DNA of 64,000 bases from Marinomonas sp. SBI8L (lineage in GTDB: Bacteria; Pseudomonadota; Gammaproteobacteria; Pseudomonadales; Marinomonadaceae): the NCBI RefSeq assembly GCF_001624705.1, contig NZ_JSEO01000001.1, positions 284,307-348,306 on the forward strand, read 5' to 3'. Made by a program: the position numbers and the translations under genes. Shown one piece after another: positions 39,800 to 48,175 of this stretch (position 1 is its first letter; each line of letters begins with the position of its first letter). The notes beneath the pieces are model-generated. The model was not told where the DNA came from, did not search any database, and saw only the letters and a program-made list of their open reading frames with translations.

Positions 39800-40396
39800 A
39801 TGCTCACCATCTATGACTTAAAACCTAAGTTTCAAAACTTACTCAGACCTATTGTGCAATGGCTTGCTGACAAGCACATAAGGCCAAATCAAGTAACTTG
39901 GTCTGCACTTTTTTTATCAGGCTTTTTGGGGGCTTTTATCTACTTCAGTAATGGAGCGGCATGGTCTTTGCTTTTATTGCCCGTTGGCCTTTTCATACGA
40001 ATGGGGCTTAATGCCATCGATGGTATGCTGGCCCGCGAACATGACATGCAAACCAAAGAAGGCGCAATGCTAAATGAGATGACAGATGTAATTGCTGATA
40101 GCTTTATCTATCTTGCGTTTGTCAGTATTCCTTTAGTTGAGCCAAGCCTTATCGTGCTGTTTGTTATTATCAGTATTTTCACTGAAATGGCTGGCATTGT
40201 AGGCCAAGCGATAAACAATGACAGACGATATGATGGCCCTATGGGTAAAAGTGACAGAGCATTTACTATTGGCCTTGCAGGTGTATTAATCGCATTAGAG
40301 CTAATAAATGAAGAATGGCTTTTATATTATTTACTTTTAGCTATTTTACTCAGCGTCATGACCCTTTATAACCGTATGAAAAAAGGCACTCAATAA
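39800..40396 (+). CDS. ynbA: CDP-alcohol phosphatidyltransferase family protein (YnbA-like)
   Basis: The 198-residue membrane protein has about five hydrophobic segments. The CDP-alcohol phosphotransferase motif is NAIDG-M-L-AR-x8-G-AML-NEMTD (residues 71-96). The usual D-x2-DG-x2-AR-x8-G-x3-D-x3-D has Asn at the first (71) and third (92) Asp positions, keeping Asp74 and Asp96. Family members swap the CMP of a CDP-lipid for an alcohol. The substrate alcohol cannot be told from the sequence. Gene content with ynbC, ynbD and ynbB parallels the E. coli ynbABCD locus, whose function is not known. It starts a three-gene plus-strand operon. Confidence 0.85.
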   Translation: MLTIYDLKPKFQNLLRPIVQWLADKHIRPNQVTWSALFLSGFLGAFIYFSNGAAWSLLLLPVGLFIRMGLNAIDGMLAREHDMQTKEGAMLNEMTDVIADSFIYLAFVSIPLVEPSLIVLFVIISIFTEMAGIVGQAINNDRRYDGPMGKSDRAFTIGLAGVLIALELINEEWLLYYLLLAILLSVMTLYNRMKKGTQ

Positions 40397-40450
40397 AACA
40401 AGAAACAAGCCAAACACTCATTGGACGAAACAAATATCAGGACGATAAAT

Positions 40451-42172
40451 ATGGATATGCAAACAGGTACATTTGCCAGCTTTGATGGGCAATCTCTTTT
40501 TTACAGAAAATGGCAACAGACTGAAACGAAAGGAAAAGTGCTGTTGTTGCTTCACAGGGGGCATGAACACTCAGCTCGCCTTCAAGGTATTGCTGAAAAC
40601 AAAGCCTTTTCTGATTACACCATCTACTCTTTCGACAACAGAGGCCATGGCAATACAGCAGTAAAAGCCACCTTTGAATTTATGCACCTTGTCAGAGATT
40701 TAAATGCTTTTGTCTCTTTTGTTTGCGATCAAGAAAACATAAATGAAGAAGATATTTTTGTAATAGCAAACTCGGTAGCAGGTGTTGTAAGCGCAACCTG
40801 GGTACATGACTACGCGCCAAAAATTGCTGGTATGGCACTTATTGCCCCTGCATTTAAGATCAAGCTATACGCGCCTTTTGCTAAACCAACCTTAAAGCTC
40901 GCCATTCAATTTAAACCAGAACTTAATATCACCTCATATGTTAAGTCTAAGTTTTTGACTCACAATAAAACAGAGCAAATAAAGTATGATAATGATGGGC
41001 TTATTACGCCAAATATTCCAGCAAGTCAGCTGACTAGTCTTTTAGATACAGGCGAACGAATTGTTGCTGATGCAGCCATGATCACAACCCCGACATTAGT
41101 GCTTTCAGCAGGTAAAGACTATGTAGTGGACTCTAATGTTCAAGGTGACTTCTATGCCAACCTTTCATCACCTTTGAAAAAGTTTGTTCCTCTGGAAAAC
41201 TTTTATCATGGGGTGCTTTATGAAGATAATGCCGAAATAGCCATTGATGAAATCGCAGCGTTTGCCAAACAAGCCTATGCCTACAAAACCTCAGATTTAA
41301 GCCATAAACTTATCGATATCACAGAACAAGAGTGCGATAAAATAAGCTATGGTTCTATGCCAAAACTCACCAGAGTTAACTTCGCATTACAACGTACTGC
41401 AATGAAATACCTTGGCTTTATCAGTAAAGGGATGAGGATTGGCTTGAAATACGGCTTTGATTCCGGTGTGACTTTAGACCATGTTTATAAAAATCAGCCA
41501 GAGGGCAAAACATTAGCCGGTAAATTTGTTGATAAAGGCTATCTCAACAGCATTGGTTGGAAAGGCATAAGACAGCGTAAAGTACATAGTATCCAAGCAA
41601 TTAAAGACAAGATCGAACAACTAAAATCGCAAAACAAGGCAGTTAGAATCTTAGACATCGCAGGTGGGCCCGCCAGATACCTGGTTGAAATCGCCGCCGA
41701 ATATAAAGATGTCACAATTCAAGTTAGGGATTATCAAGCTCAAAACATTGAGCAAGGGCAAGTCTTAGCCAAAGAGAGAAACCTGACTAACATACATTAT
41801 CAGCAGAGCGATGCCTTTAGCCCTGACTCCTACTTAAATGACGAGTTTAAGCCAAACATTGTGATTATCTCTGGCGTATTTGAACTCTTCCCCGATAATA
41901 ATCTGATAAAAAATGCCATCCAAGGGGTGACTTCAATTATAGAAGATGAAGGCTTTCTTATTTACACAGGACAGCCTTGGCACCCTCAACTTAAACAGAT
42001 TGCCCATGTATTAGGAAACCACCAACAAAGTCGCTGGGTAATGCGTCGTCGTAGCCAATATGAGTTAGACAATCTATTTGCTCAGCATGGGTTTGAAAAA
42101 GATAAAATGCATATCGACAATTGGGGGATTTTCACCGTGTCCTCTGCTTTGTTTAAGGGGGAGCAATGCTAA
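40451..42172 (+). CDS. ynbC: Alpha/beta hydrolase-methyltransferase fusion (YnbC-like)
   Basis: From the ATG at 40451 (AGGA eight bases upstream) the protein has 573 residues. An upstream TTG reading is less likely. The N-terminal half (about 1-275) is an alpha/beta hydrolase with LLHRGHEHSARL, FDNRGHGN, and a nucleophile elbow ANSVAG with Ser108. A small residue replaces the first Gly of GxSxG. The C-terminal half (about 380-573) is a class I SAM-dependent methyltransferase with motif I VRILDIAGGPARY (398-410). E. coli YnbC has the same fusion and length. A lipase plus lipid methylase role fits the neighbours but is inference. Confidence 0.85.
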   Translation: MDMQTGTFASFDGQSLFYRKWQQTETKGKVLLLLHRGHEHSARLQGIAENKAFSDYTIYSFDNRGHGNTAVKATFEFMHLVRDLNAFVSFVCDQENINEEDIFVIANSVAGVVSATWVHDYAPKIAGMALIAPAFKIKLYAPFAKPTLKLAIQFKPELNITSYVKSKFLTHNKTEQIKYDNDGLITPNIPASQLTSLLDTGERIVADAAMITTPTLVLSAGKDYVVDSNVQGDFYANLSSPLKKFVPLENFYHGVLYEDNAEIAIDEIAAFAKQAYAYKTSDLSHKLIDITEQECDKISYGSMPKLTRVNFALQRTAMKYLGFISKGMRIGLKYGFDSGVTLDHVYKNQPEGKTLAGKFVDKGYLNSIGWKGIRQRKVHSIQAIKDKIEQLKSQNKAVRILDIAGGPARYLVEIAAEYKDVTIQVRDYQAQNIEQGQVLAKERNLTNIHYQQSDAFSPDSYLNDEFKPNIVIISGVFELFPDNNLIKNAIQGVTSIIEDEGFLIYTGQPWHPQLKQIAHVLGNHQQSRWVMRRRSQYELDNLFAQHGFEKDKMHIDNWGIFTVSSALFKGEQC

Positions 42173-43485
42173 CGTTTCAAGCCGAAATGCATGCTCAAGC
42201 AAAACTAAAAGAACGTATCATCTGGCTACTCTATTTGGGCACTGTGTTCTTTTTACTTTATGGCGCAGCCAATGAGTTTGCTAGTCTGACCGCCCCTCAC
42301 TTCTCATTTTATTTTGAATGGGAGAAGCAGATAGACTTTATTCCAGCATTCATTGTGCCTTACATGTCATCAGATCTCATATTCGTTATTGCCTTTTTGC
42401 TCCCCCAAACACGCCTTGAACTTAGGGTATTAGCACTAAGAGTACTCTTTATTGTGCTTATTTCTGTGATGATATTTATTGCCTTTCCTTTAGAGTTTTC
42501 ATTTACTAAACCCTCAACCGAAAGTTACGCTTTTCTCTTTAAATTACTCGAAGCAGATAAACCCTTTAATCAGCTCCCTTCCTTACATGTAAGCTTTGCC
42601 ATCGTTTTTTGGTTTAGCATGAAAGAGACCATCAACAACCACCTCATCAAGGCCGTTCTACTCTCTTGGCTACTGCTTGTAATCGCTTCAACCTTGTTAG
42701 TTTATCAGCATCACTTTATTGATTTACCAACGGGTGCATTGGTCGGCATTCTTGCTGTTTTATTCATTCGGGAGAACCAAAATAAGGTATTAATCACCAA
42801 GTTTATGACACCAAGACACCTTAAAATGGCGTCTTACTTCCTAGCATTAAGCATAGGTTTGATGGTCATGAGTTTTGCCCTCAGCCCTATCTTTCTCTAC
42901 TTTTTCCTTTGCTGCTTTAGTGTCAGTATCATTTATGCTTTTGGTCTAAATCATTTACTAGACATCAGTTATAAAAAGGCAAGGTTAATACGCTGGTTTA
43001 TCCTCTTCCCTTATTACTTAGGCTGTAAACTTTCTTGGATGCGTTATAAAAAGTCACTTCCTCTTGTTTCTAAGGTCGACAGCGGGGTTTACCTAGGCAG
43101 ACACCCTAGCATTGGCGAATATTCTAAAATCAATGCATTAGGAGTAAAACGTGTCATTAATTTAGCGACCGAACTTCCACTTAACAAAACCGCTTTGATA
43201 CAACACAGGTTTAATTTCTTGGATCAGACCATTCAGTGCCCTAAAGCCATTCACAAAGCCGTTGTCTTGATAGAAAAGCATAAATCAGACGGCATATATG
43301 TACATTGTGCTTTAGGGCTTTCTCGTTCCGTGATTGTGATATGGGCTTGGATGTTGTTTAACGGGAAAACAAATGAAGAGATAACAGAACATCTAAACGA
43401 AATTCGACCAAATTATGTCAAATCTAAGTACATGGAAGTGAATATATCCCTGTATCAAAAATACTTAAACAGCCAATTAACTTAA
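42166..43485 (+). CDS. ynbD: PAP2-like phosphatase fused to dual-specificity phosphatase (YnbD-like)
   Basis: The 439-residue protein has an N-terminal six-helix PAP2-type membrane domain with LPSLHVSFA (136-144) and YQHHFIDLPTG (180-190), which provide the two catalytic His. Two extra helices follow (about 222-265). The C-terminal cytoplasmic dual-specificity phosphatase domain carries HCALGLSRS (380-388), with Cys381 and Arg387 as CX5R. It overlaps ynbC by 7 bases. Both phosphatase types act on lipid phosphates (lipid phosphatase and PgpP/PTPMT1-like reactions), so the protein may remove phosphate at two steps. Substrate unknown. Confidence 0.87.
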   Translation: MLTFQAEMHAQAKLKERIIWLLYLGTVFFLLYGAANEFASLTAPHFSFYFEWEKQIDFIPAFIVPYMSSDLIFVIAFLLPQTRLELRVLALRVLFIVLISVMIFIAFPLEFSFTKPSTESYAFLFKLLEADKPFNQLPSLHVSFAIVFWFSMKETINNHLIKAVLLSWLLLVIASTLLVYQHHFIDLPTGALVGILAVLFIRENQNKVLITKFMTPRHLKMASYFLALSIGLMVMSFALSPIFLYFFLCCFSVSIIYAFGLNHLLDISYKKARLIRWFILFPYYLGCKLSWMRYKKSLPLVSKVDSGVYLGRHPSIGEYSKINALGVKRVINLATELPLNKTALIQHRFNFLDQTIQCPKAIHKAVVLIEKHKSDGIYVHCALGLSRSVIVIWAWMLFNGKTNEEITEHLNEIRPNYVKSKYMEVNISLYQKYLNSQLT

Positions 43486-43634
43486 GGAATCTGCGAATAA
43501 GTCCTCCCGCCTCAGCGTGTGGATAAAAGCCGCTAGATTTATGGCGAGGAGCGTAACTTAATAGTTATTCTATTGATAAGGTCCTCAACATAGAGATAGG
43601 GCTTTTAGACCACGCCCTTCGGGTCTTTCAGAAA
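43486..43634. other. Unexplained sequence downstream of ynbD
   Basis: Between the ynbD stop and the shared terminator there are about 150 bases that are GC-richer than other intergenic DNA here. The short element gtcctc occurs twice (near 43501 and 43581), and an aact-N4-agtt symmetry lies near 43556. No ORF with a ribosome site is visible. It looks like a dispersed repeat or a decayed mobile fragment, but I cannot identify it. Confidence 0.35.
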
Positions 43635-43667
43635 AAGAGAGCCAAGTATTTAAAGCTTGGCTCTCTT
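43635..43667. terminator. Bidirectional terminator between convergent ynbD and the acyltransferase gene
   Basis: A 12-bp perfect stem (43635-43646 with 43656-43667) with a 9-base loop lies between the two convergent operons. Its right arm reaches the first base of the acyltransferase stop codon. The flanking A and T runs are short. Confidence 0.75.
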
Positions 43668-44326
43668 TACTCTTGCTCCTCTTCTATTAACTGCTTAGTA
43701 ATACATTGCTCAGCCAAGCGTTCGAAACAAGAATCTAACTGGCTAATAAACTCAGTCGCGTTATCTGCCTGCTCCATAGGCTCATCAATAATCACATCAC
43801 AATTAAAAGGCACCAAAATCGCTTCACCTTTAGGTAAAGAGCGCCCTAATCCATGGATCATAACTGGCGTTGCTTGAGTATCATTTCTCTCACTCAATAA
43901 GTAATAAACCCCTTTTTTAAGCTGGCTTAATTGCTCTGGCTTGCCTCGGCTTCCTTCTGGAAAGAGAATCAGAATATCCTCTTGATCTAACGCTTGATGA
44001 CAGGCTGAGAATAAGTCCGCCTTATCACCCTCCCCTTTTCGCTTCATTGGCACTATGTTAATACAGTTGAGAGAAAGCCAAGACAAAAAGCCTTTTTTAC
44101 TTAAAAAATAATCCACTGCGGCAACAGGCCTGACTTTATGAATCATAGATAAAGGGTATAAACTCATTAACACCAGAGCATCGAGATGACTGTTATGATT
44201 GGCAACAATGACCGCTGGCCCCTTAATGGGCAAGCTCTTACGGCCTCTTAAATTCAGACCAAGGATAACTAAAACCACTGGCTTAACCAAAAAAGCGAAG
44301 AAAATTACTTTAAGAATATGTCCCAC
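43667..44326 (-). CDS. PlsC-like 1-acyl-glycerol-3-phosphate acyltransferase family protein
   Basis: The 219-residue protein has the acyltransferase motifs VANHNSHLDALVLM (HX4D) and FPEGSRGKPEQL, and an N-terminal membrane segment. PlsC enzymes acylate lysophosphatidate to phosphatidate, but paralogues use other lysolipids. It is the downstream partner of the CdsA-like gene, one base apart, so phosphatidate made here could be the direct substrate of the next step. It is probably not the housekeeping PlsC, given the setting. Confidence 0.88.
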   Translation of the reverse strand: MGHILKVIFFAFLVKPVVLVILGLNLRGRKSLPIKGPAVIVANHNSHLDALVLMSLYPLSMIHKVRPVAAVDYFLSKKGFLSWLSLNCINIVPMKRKGEGDKADLFSACHQALDQEDILILFPEGSRGKPEQLSQLKKGVYYLLSERNDTQATPVMIHGLGRSLPKGEAILVPFNCDVIIDEPMEQADNATEFISQLDSCFERLAEQCITKQLIEEEQE

Positions 44327-44327
44327 G

Positions 44328-45239
44328 CTAATAACTCACATAATAAATAAAATGGAAAAACAAAGGCGAGGTATAAGTTAAACTATCCATTCTATCTAGA
44401 ATTCCCCCATGCCCTGGAATCAAGCTACCACTATCCTTAATTTGCAAATCTCGCTTCACTGATGAAATAACCACATCACCCACAAAGCCACTGGTAGCAA
44501 CCAGTAAACCAGCAAATGCACCTTGGTAAAAATTTAAAGGGGTTAATAAAGGCGCAATAATAGCGGAACACAAAGTCACCGTTGCAACACCACCAATAAA
44601 GCCTTCCCAGGTTTTATTTGGACTCACCTTAGGAATAATTTTATGACGACCAAACAACTTGCCCCAGACATATTGGCCTACATCATTAAACTGGGTCATA
44701 AAGAGCAAAAACAGAACTAATCCTAATGCTTCATATTCATAACTAGTCTCATTAGTAGATCCGGGCAAAACTAACAGATAAGCAATATGGCTAATGCTGA
44801 AAACGGTCAGCATACAAGCCCAATGAACAACACCAGCCGAGCGAATAAACCCCTTAGTATCACCTGTTAGCACCATACGCATGGGCAAAAACAAAAAAAC
44901 ATACACAGGAATAAACACAATAAACATGCCGTACCACTCGATGGACACCCAGTAGTATTGCAGTGGAATAGATAAATACGCCCAGAAAATCACCTTACGA
45001 TCAACAGGTCGCATAGGCACGATAGATAAGAACTCTTTTAACGCCAAGAAGCTTAAAAATGCAAAAAAGATAATCGATATAGTTGTGCCACTTAACAGCA
45101 CAGCAAATAAAAGCCCGATAATCACCCACCAAGACTTAATTCTTTGCTTTAGCTCCTCATAGCTATCTTGCTCCATTCTGCTCTTCATAAAACCACACGC
45201 CAAAGTGGCAAGAATCAAAATAGATAAAACGATACCCAT
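44328..45239 (-). CDS. ynbB: CdsA-like phosphatidate cytidylyltransferase (YnbB-like)
   Basis: The protein has about eight membrane segments and the perfect CdsA signature SSVKRDLQIKDSGSLIPGHGG followed by ILDRMDS near the C-terminus. It makes CDP-diacylglycerol from phosphatidate and CTP. I start at the ATG at 45239 (about 303 residues), which aligns with the usual start of YnbB proteins (MGIVLSILILATL). An upstream ATG at 45320 would add 27 residues that do not look conserved and would begin right at the end of the T6SS module terminator. TTGTCA near 45315-45310 could be the -35 of its own promoter. Confidence 0.85.
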   Translation of the reverse strand: MGIVLSILILATLACGFMKSRMEQDSYEELKQRIKSWWVIIGLLFAVLLSGTTISIIFFAFLSFLALKEFLSIVPMRPVDRKVIFWAYLSIPLQYYWVSIEWYGMFIVFIPVYVFLFLPMRMVLTGDTKGFIRSAGVVHWACMLTVFSISHIAYLLVLPGSTNETSYEYEALGLVLFLLFMTQFNDVGQYVWGKLFGRHKIIPKVSPNKTWEGFIGGVATVTLCSAIIAPLLTPLNFYQGAFAGLLVATSGFVGDVVISSVKRDLQIKDSGSLIPGHGGILDRMDSLTYTSPLFFHFIYYVSY

Positions 45240-45321
45240 GGTATAGGCCACACTTCCTGTAAAACTAAAAATAACCACTCTCCCTATGTATGGTTCAAAT
45301 AAACACCTGTATTTTGACAAT

Positions 45322-45347
45322 AAAAAAGCCGCTATGAAAGCGGCTTT
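45322..45347 (-). terminator. Terminator of the second T6SS module
   Basis: A 9-bp stem (aaagccgct, 45325-45333; agcggcttt, 45339-45347) is followed on the minus strand by a T run. It lies 20 bases after the DUF2931 stop and separates the effector module from ynbB. Confidence 0.8.
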
Positions 45348-45366
45348 AGTGAGAACTAAATGTTAA

Positions 45367-46128
45367 CTAACTACAACCCCACAAGGCTTTGTTAGAACAC
45401 CTTGGTATTGGCACATATTCAAATACCTGATCCACTTTTTCATAAGGGATAGGGAATAGTTCTACATCGTTATCAGCAGCTCGTTTTTCAGCCTTCTTTT
45501 GCATTGCTTCATAATAGTCAATATTTGATGGGTAAGACTCAAACTCTTTTGCAGCACTAACTTCCCCCATGAAAGTGAACTTATTACAACCCAAACGCCA
45601 TACTTTCATCTTACCTCCAGGTAAAAGGCCAACCGCAATATCTTTTTGATAGCAGTGACTAATATTGCCATTTGAAAGTGTTTCTGGATCATCTGTCATC
45701 ATGGCTTCTCGCATATCTAAAGTGAGATCAAATTTATTCACATAAAACTTACCTTCTGCCAAAGAAGCCCAGTATATATAAATAGACTCAGGCAAAGTTC
45801 TTGTCCCACTCTGGCTACCTGACGTGGTTGAAATAACATGAAGAGGCAGACCAAAACCATCATAATCAGGTATTTTTTTCCTTGCATTATTTAATTCAGA
45901 CTTTGCCCATGTATGCCCACCAAATCCCGTGACATATAAAGTCCAATCTTCTTTTTCATTTACCCCATATGCCTCATCTATCATTACTGGATAATATGAA
46001 GGAGAAATCACATGAACTTCCCAATATCTAAAGCCTTCGGGAAACGGCTCTTCTTTATCAAAATAATTACACCCTGCCAAAGTAAAAAATGATAAAGATA
46101 AAAAAAACCATTGAAATACATTTATCAC
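45367..46128 (-). CDS. DUF2931 lipoprotein, candidate Tle1 immunity protein
   Basis: This 253-residue lipoprotein has a signal and lipobox TLAGC (Cys near residue 20). The opening YWEVHVISPSYYPVMIDEAY and the Trp/Gly-rich segments fit the DUF2931 family. It starts one base after the stop of the phospholipase gene, the classical effector-immunity layout. Immunity to Tle1-type lipases is usually a periplasmic or outer-membrane-anchored protein, which fits the lipobox. The immunity function is inferred from position. Confidence 0.78.
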   Translation of the reverse strand: MINVFQWFFLSLSFFTLAGCNYFDKEEPFPEGFRYWEVHVISPSYYPVMIDEAYGVNEKEDWTLYVTGFGGHTWAKSELNNARKKIPDYDGFGLPLHVISTTSGSQSGTRTLPESIYIYWASLAEGKFYVNKFDLTLDMREAMMTDDPETLSNGNISHCYQKDIAVGLLPGGKMKVWRLGCNKFTFMGEVSAAKEFESYPSNIDYYEAMQKKAEKRAADNDVELFPIPYEKVDQVFEYVPIPRCSNKALWGCS

Positions 46129-46129
46129 T

Positions 46130-48175
46130 CTATACTCCCATCAATTCAAGGTAACTAAAGTGAATGTCATCTGCTTTATGACATTCAAATACTTTTCTGT
46201 AATAGCGACCTTTGCTCTCATCAAAGTGAGGTTTAAATGCTGTTCCAACAGCTGAAGAATGATGGATTAATTGGGCACCAAATAATTTTTGCCTAAAATT
46301 ATCTTGAGTGAGCTTAGACCATACCTCGCCTTTTAAAGATTCTTCTAATACTTTTTCACAAATACTGGAAAAAGGCAGCCCATTTATAATTTCTTTCACT
46401 TTATAATCATCCTCTTTCCATCTTTCACTTTCTGTATCTTCAATAGGTACTTGATAAAAGTTTGCCAATCCGTACATAAGGCGCAAATACAAGCGAGACA
46501 AATCCCCTTCGACTTTTCGTTGCAACCAAACTTCACCAGTTAACTTGGCCCCACCCCGACCTAATGGCTCAGTTTTAAAGACTTTATTAAAACTATCTGG
46601 CCAGCCCATACTTATTTCGTTTTGGCACACTTTATCTAGTTCAGCATTTAGCTGCTTCTCAGCTTCTTGCTGACTTAGGCCAAACATACCAAAACCAATT
46701 GATTTTGTTGCTATATGTTTTCTTTCAAAGGCAGGTAACAAATAGTCTGCTTGTCCAAACGATTGAACTGCATGGTAACCTCCTCCTAGATCACTATGAG
46801 AGCCGGGCAAAACATATTCATGAAAATGAGGTGTGTCAGGGTCATTAATGAGATTTAAACAAAAATTATAACGATATTCCGCTTCAGGGTGCGCAGTTAA
46901 ATGCACGACTCTTGATACCCTTTCAGGATCTAGCCAGAGTCTAATTCCTTTGTTCTCAGCATTGTGTGCTTTAATGTCCCCGTAATATATATTTACAAGG
47001 GAGGCAACCGTATCGTAAAGTCCCGCAAAGGTCACCTCACAATTTTTATTTTCTAACCAATCAAAACCTAATGAAAATACTAGACCTTCCTTGTCACAAG
47101 CTTCAATTATTTTAGTGGCAAGCTCACCATCAGGGCCATCCAGTACATGATTAATAAAATCACGACCAGTAGCCGCCCCTCGACTAAATCCAAATACATC
47201 AAATTCGATTTTGGTTAAGCCATCTATTTCTAATTCACTTTTATTTTTAGCGTCTTTAATAATATTGGCAAAATCATCTGCTATTTTTTGTATAGCGAAA
47301 TCCATTTTAGTTTCAAGACCATAATCTCCTAACGCAAGTCCTTTTCCGTAATTAATAGATTCATCCGCTGGTTTGGTATTATCTTCTTCATTGTCAGTAC
47401 CCACACCGGTAAAATAGAATCTATCAATATAAACACCATCCAAGTATTTCTTTTCAAGGTACATATTTTTTAGCTTTTCGACATTAGTCACTTCATTCGT
47501 CGCGCTACCCTCAACTGCACCATCATTTGGTGTTTTAAAACACTGCTCAGATAATCGATTAATAGGGAAATTGGGGCTACTTTTAGTTTCCCGATCAAAG
47601 TGACTTTTCCATTTATAGTAATAACCTTCGAACTGGGTTTTACCCCATTGGGCGCTGTAGGTATTGTTATTAGTACCGTCAAAAAACACACCTAATCTCA
47701 ATGTTAAATAGTTAAAACCCGCCACTTTAATCACATAACTATTATCGGCTATAAGATTCAGACAACCGGTTGCAACATGCTTTTCAGGCAGTTTTTGCTC
47801 ACCTTCTAGGACAATTAAATCACCTGTTGTGACTGACTGGAGCTCTTTAACACTGGCTTTATTGCCTGGCTTTGTTAGGTTTTCATCCAAACTTTTAGCA
47901 ATTTCTGGATCACTGCCATCATCTGGTTTGCGAGTTTGTGTTTCTGCTAGCCAAGTTTCATTATCAAGCACCAAGGTAACAGGCCCTGCTGCTAATTTCT
48001 TAACTAGTATGGGGCCATCTTTTAGGGTGATTTCATGTTTAGTACCAGCGCCATCGGTTAACAGACCTTTAATGCCAGCAAAGCCTTTATTGTGCTCATC
48101 AATAATATGTAGCTCGACCCAATGAGTTAAAGCCTCACATTCTATACAGGTTCCATCACCCGCTAAAGCTGCCAT
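46130..48175 (-). CDS. Tle1-like T6SS phospholipase effector (DUF2235)
   Basis: The 681-residue protein has an N-terminal part (about 1-155) with a beta-rich segment (VELHIIDEHNKGFAGIKGLL) that may be a VgrG or adaptor docking domain. The DUF2235 hydrolase domain begins at LGVFFDGTNNN (161-171). The nucleophile motif FGFSRGAATGRDF gives Ser331 in GFSRG, and HEYVLPGSHSDLGGGYH carries the catalytic Asp/His region. Tle1 effectors are phospholipases A of this type. Its start overlaps the adaptor gene by 13 bases. It lacks a signal peptide, as expected for T6SS delivery. Confidence 0.88.
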   Translation of the reverse strand: MAALAGDGTCIECEALTHWVELHIIDEHNKGFAGIKGLLTDGAGTKHEITLKDGPILVKKLAAGPVTLVLDNETWLAETQTRKPDDGSDPEIAKSLDENLTKPGNKASVKELQSVTTGDLIVLEGEQKLPEKHVATGCLNLIADNSYVIKVAGFNYLTLRLGVFFDGTNNNTYSAQWGKTQFEGYYYKWKSHFDRETKSSPNFPINRLSEQCFKTPNDGAVEGSATNEVTNVEKLKNMYLEKKYLDGVYIDRFYFTGVGTDNEEDNTKPADESINYGKGLALGDYGLETKMDFAIQKIADDFANIIKDAKNKSELEIDGLTKIEFDVFGFSRGAATGRDFINHVLDGPDGELATKIIEACDKEGLVFSLGFDWLENKNCEVTFAGLYDTVASLVNIYYGDIKAHNAENKGIRLWLDPERVSRVVHLTAHPEAEYRYNFCLNLINDPDTPHFHEYVLPGSHSDLGGGYHAVQSFGQADYLLPAFERKHIATKSIGFGMFGLSQQEAEKQLNAELDKVCQNEISMGWPDSFNKVFKTEPLGRGGAKLTGEVWLQRKVEGDLSRLYLRLMYGLANFYQVPIEDTESERWKEDDYKVKEIINGLPFSSICEKVLEESLKGEVWSKLTQDNFRQKLFGAQLIHHSSAVGTAFKPHFDESKGRYYRKVFECHKADDIHFSYLELMGV

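Noticed and set aside
40421-40450. TTG start for ynbC ten codons upstream
   Set aside because: No ribosome site precedes it, whereas AGGA lies eight bases before the ATG at 40451, and the extra residues are not needed for the fold.
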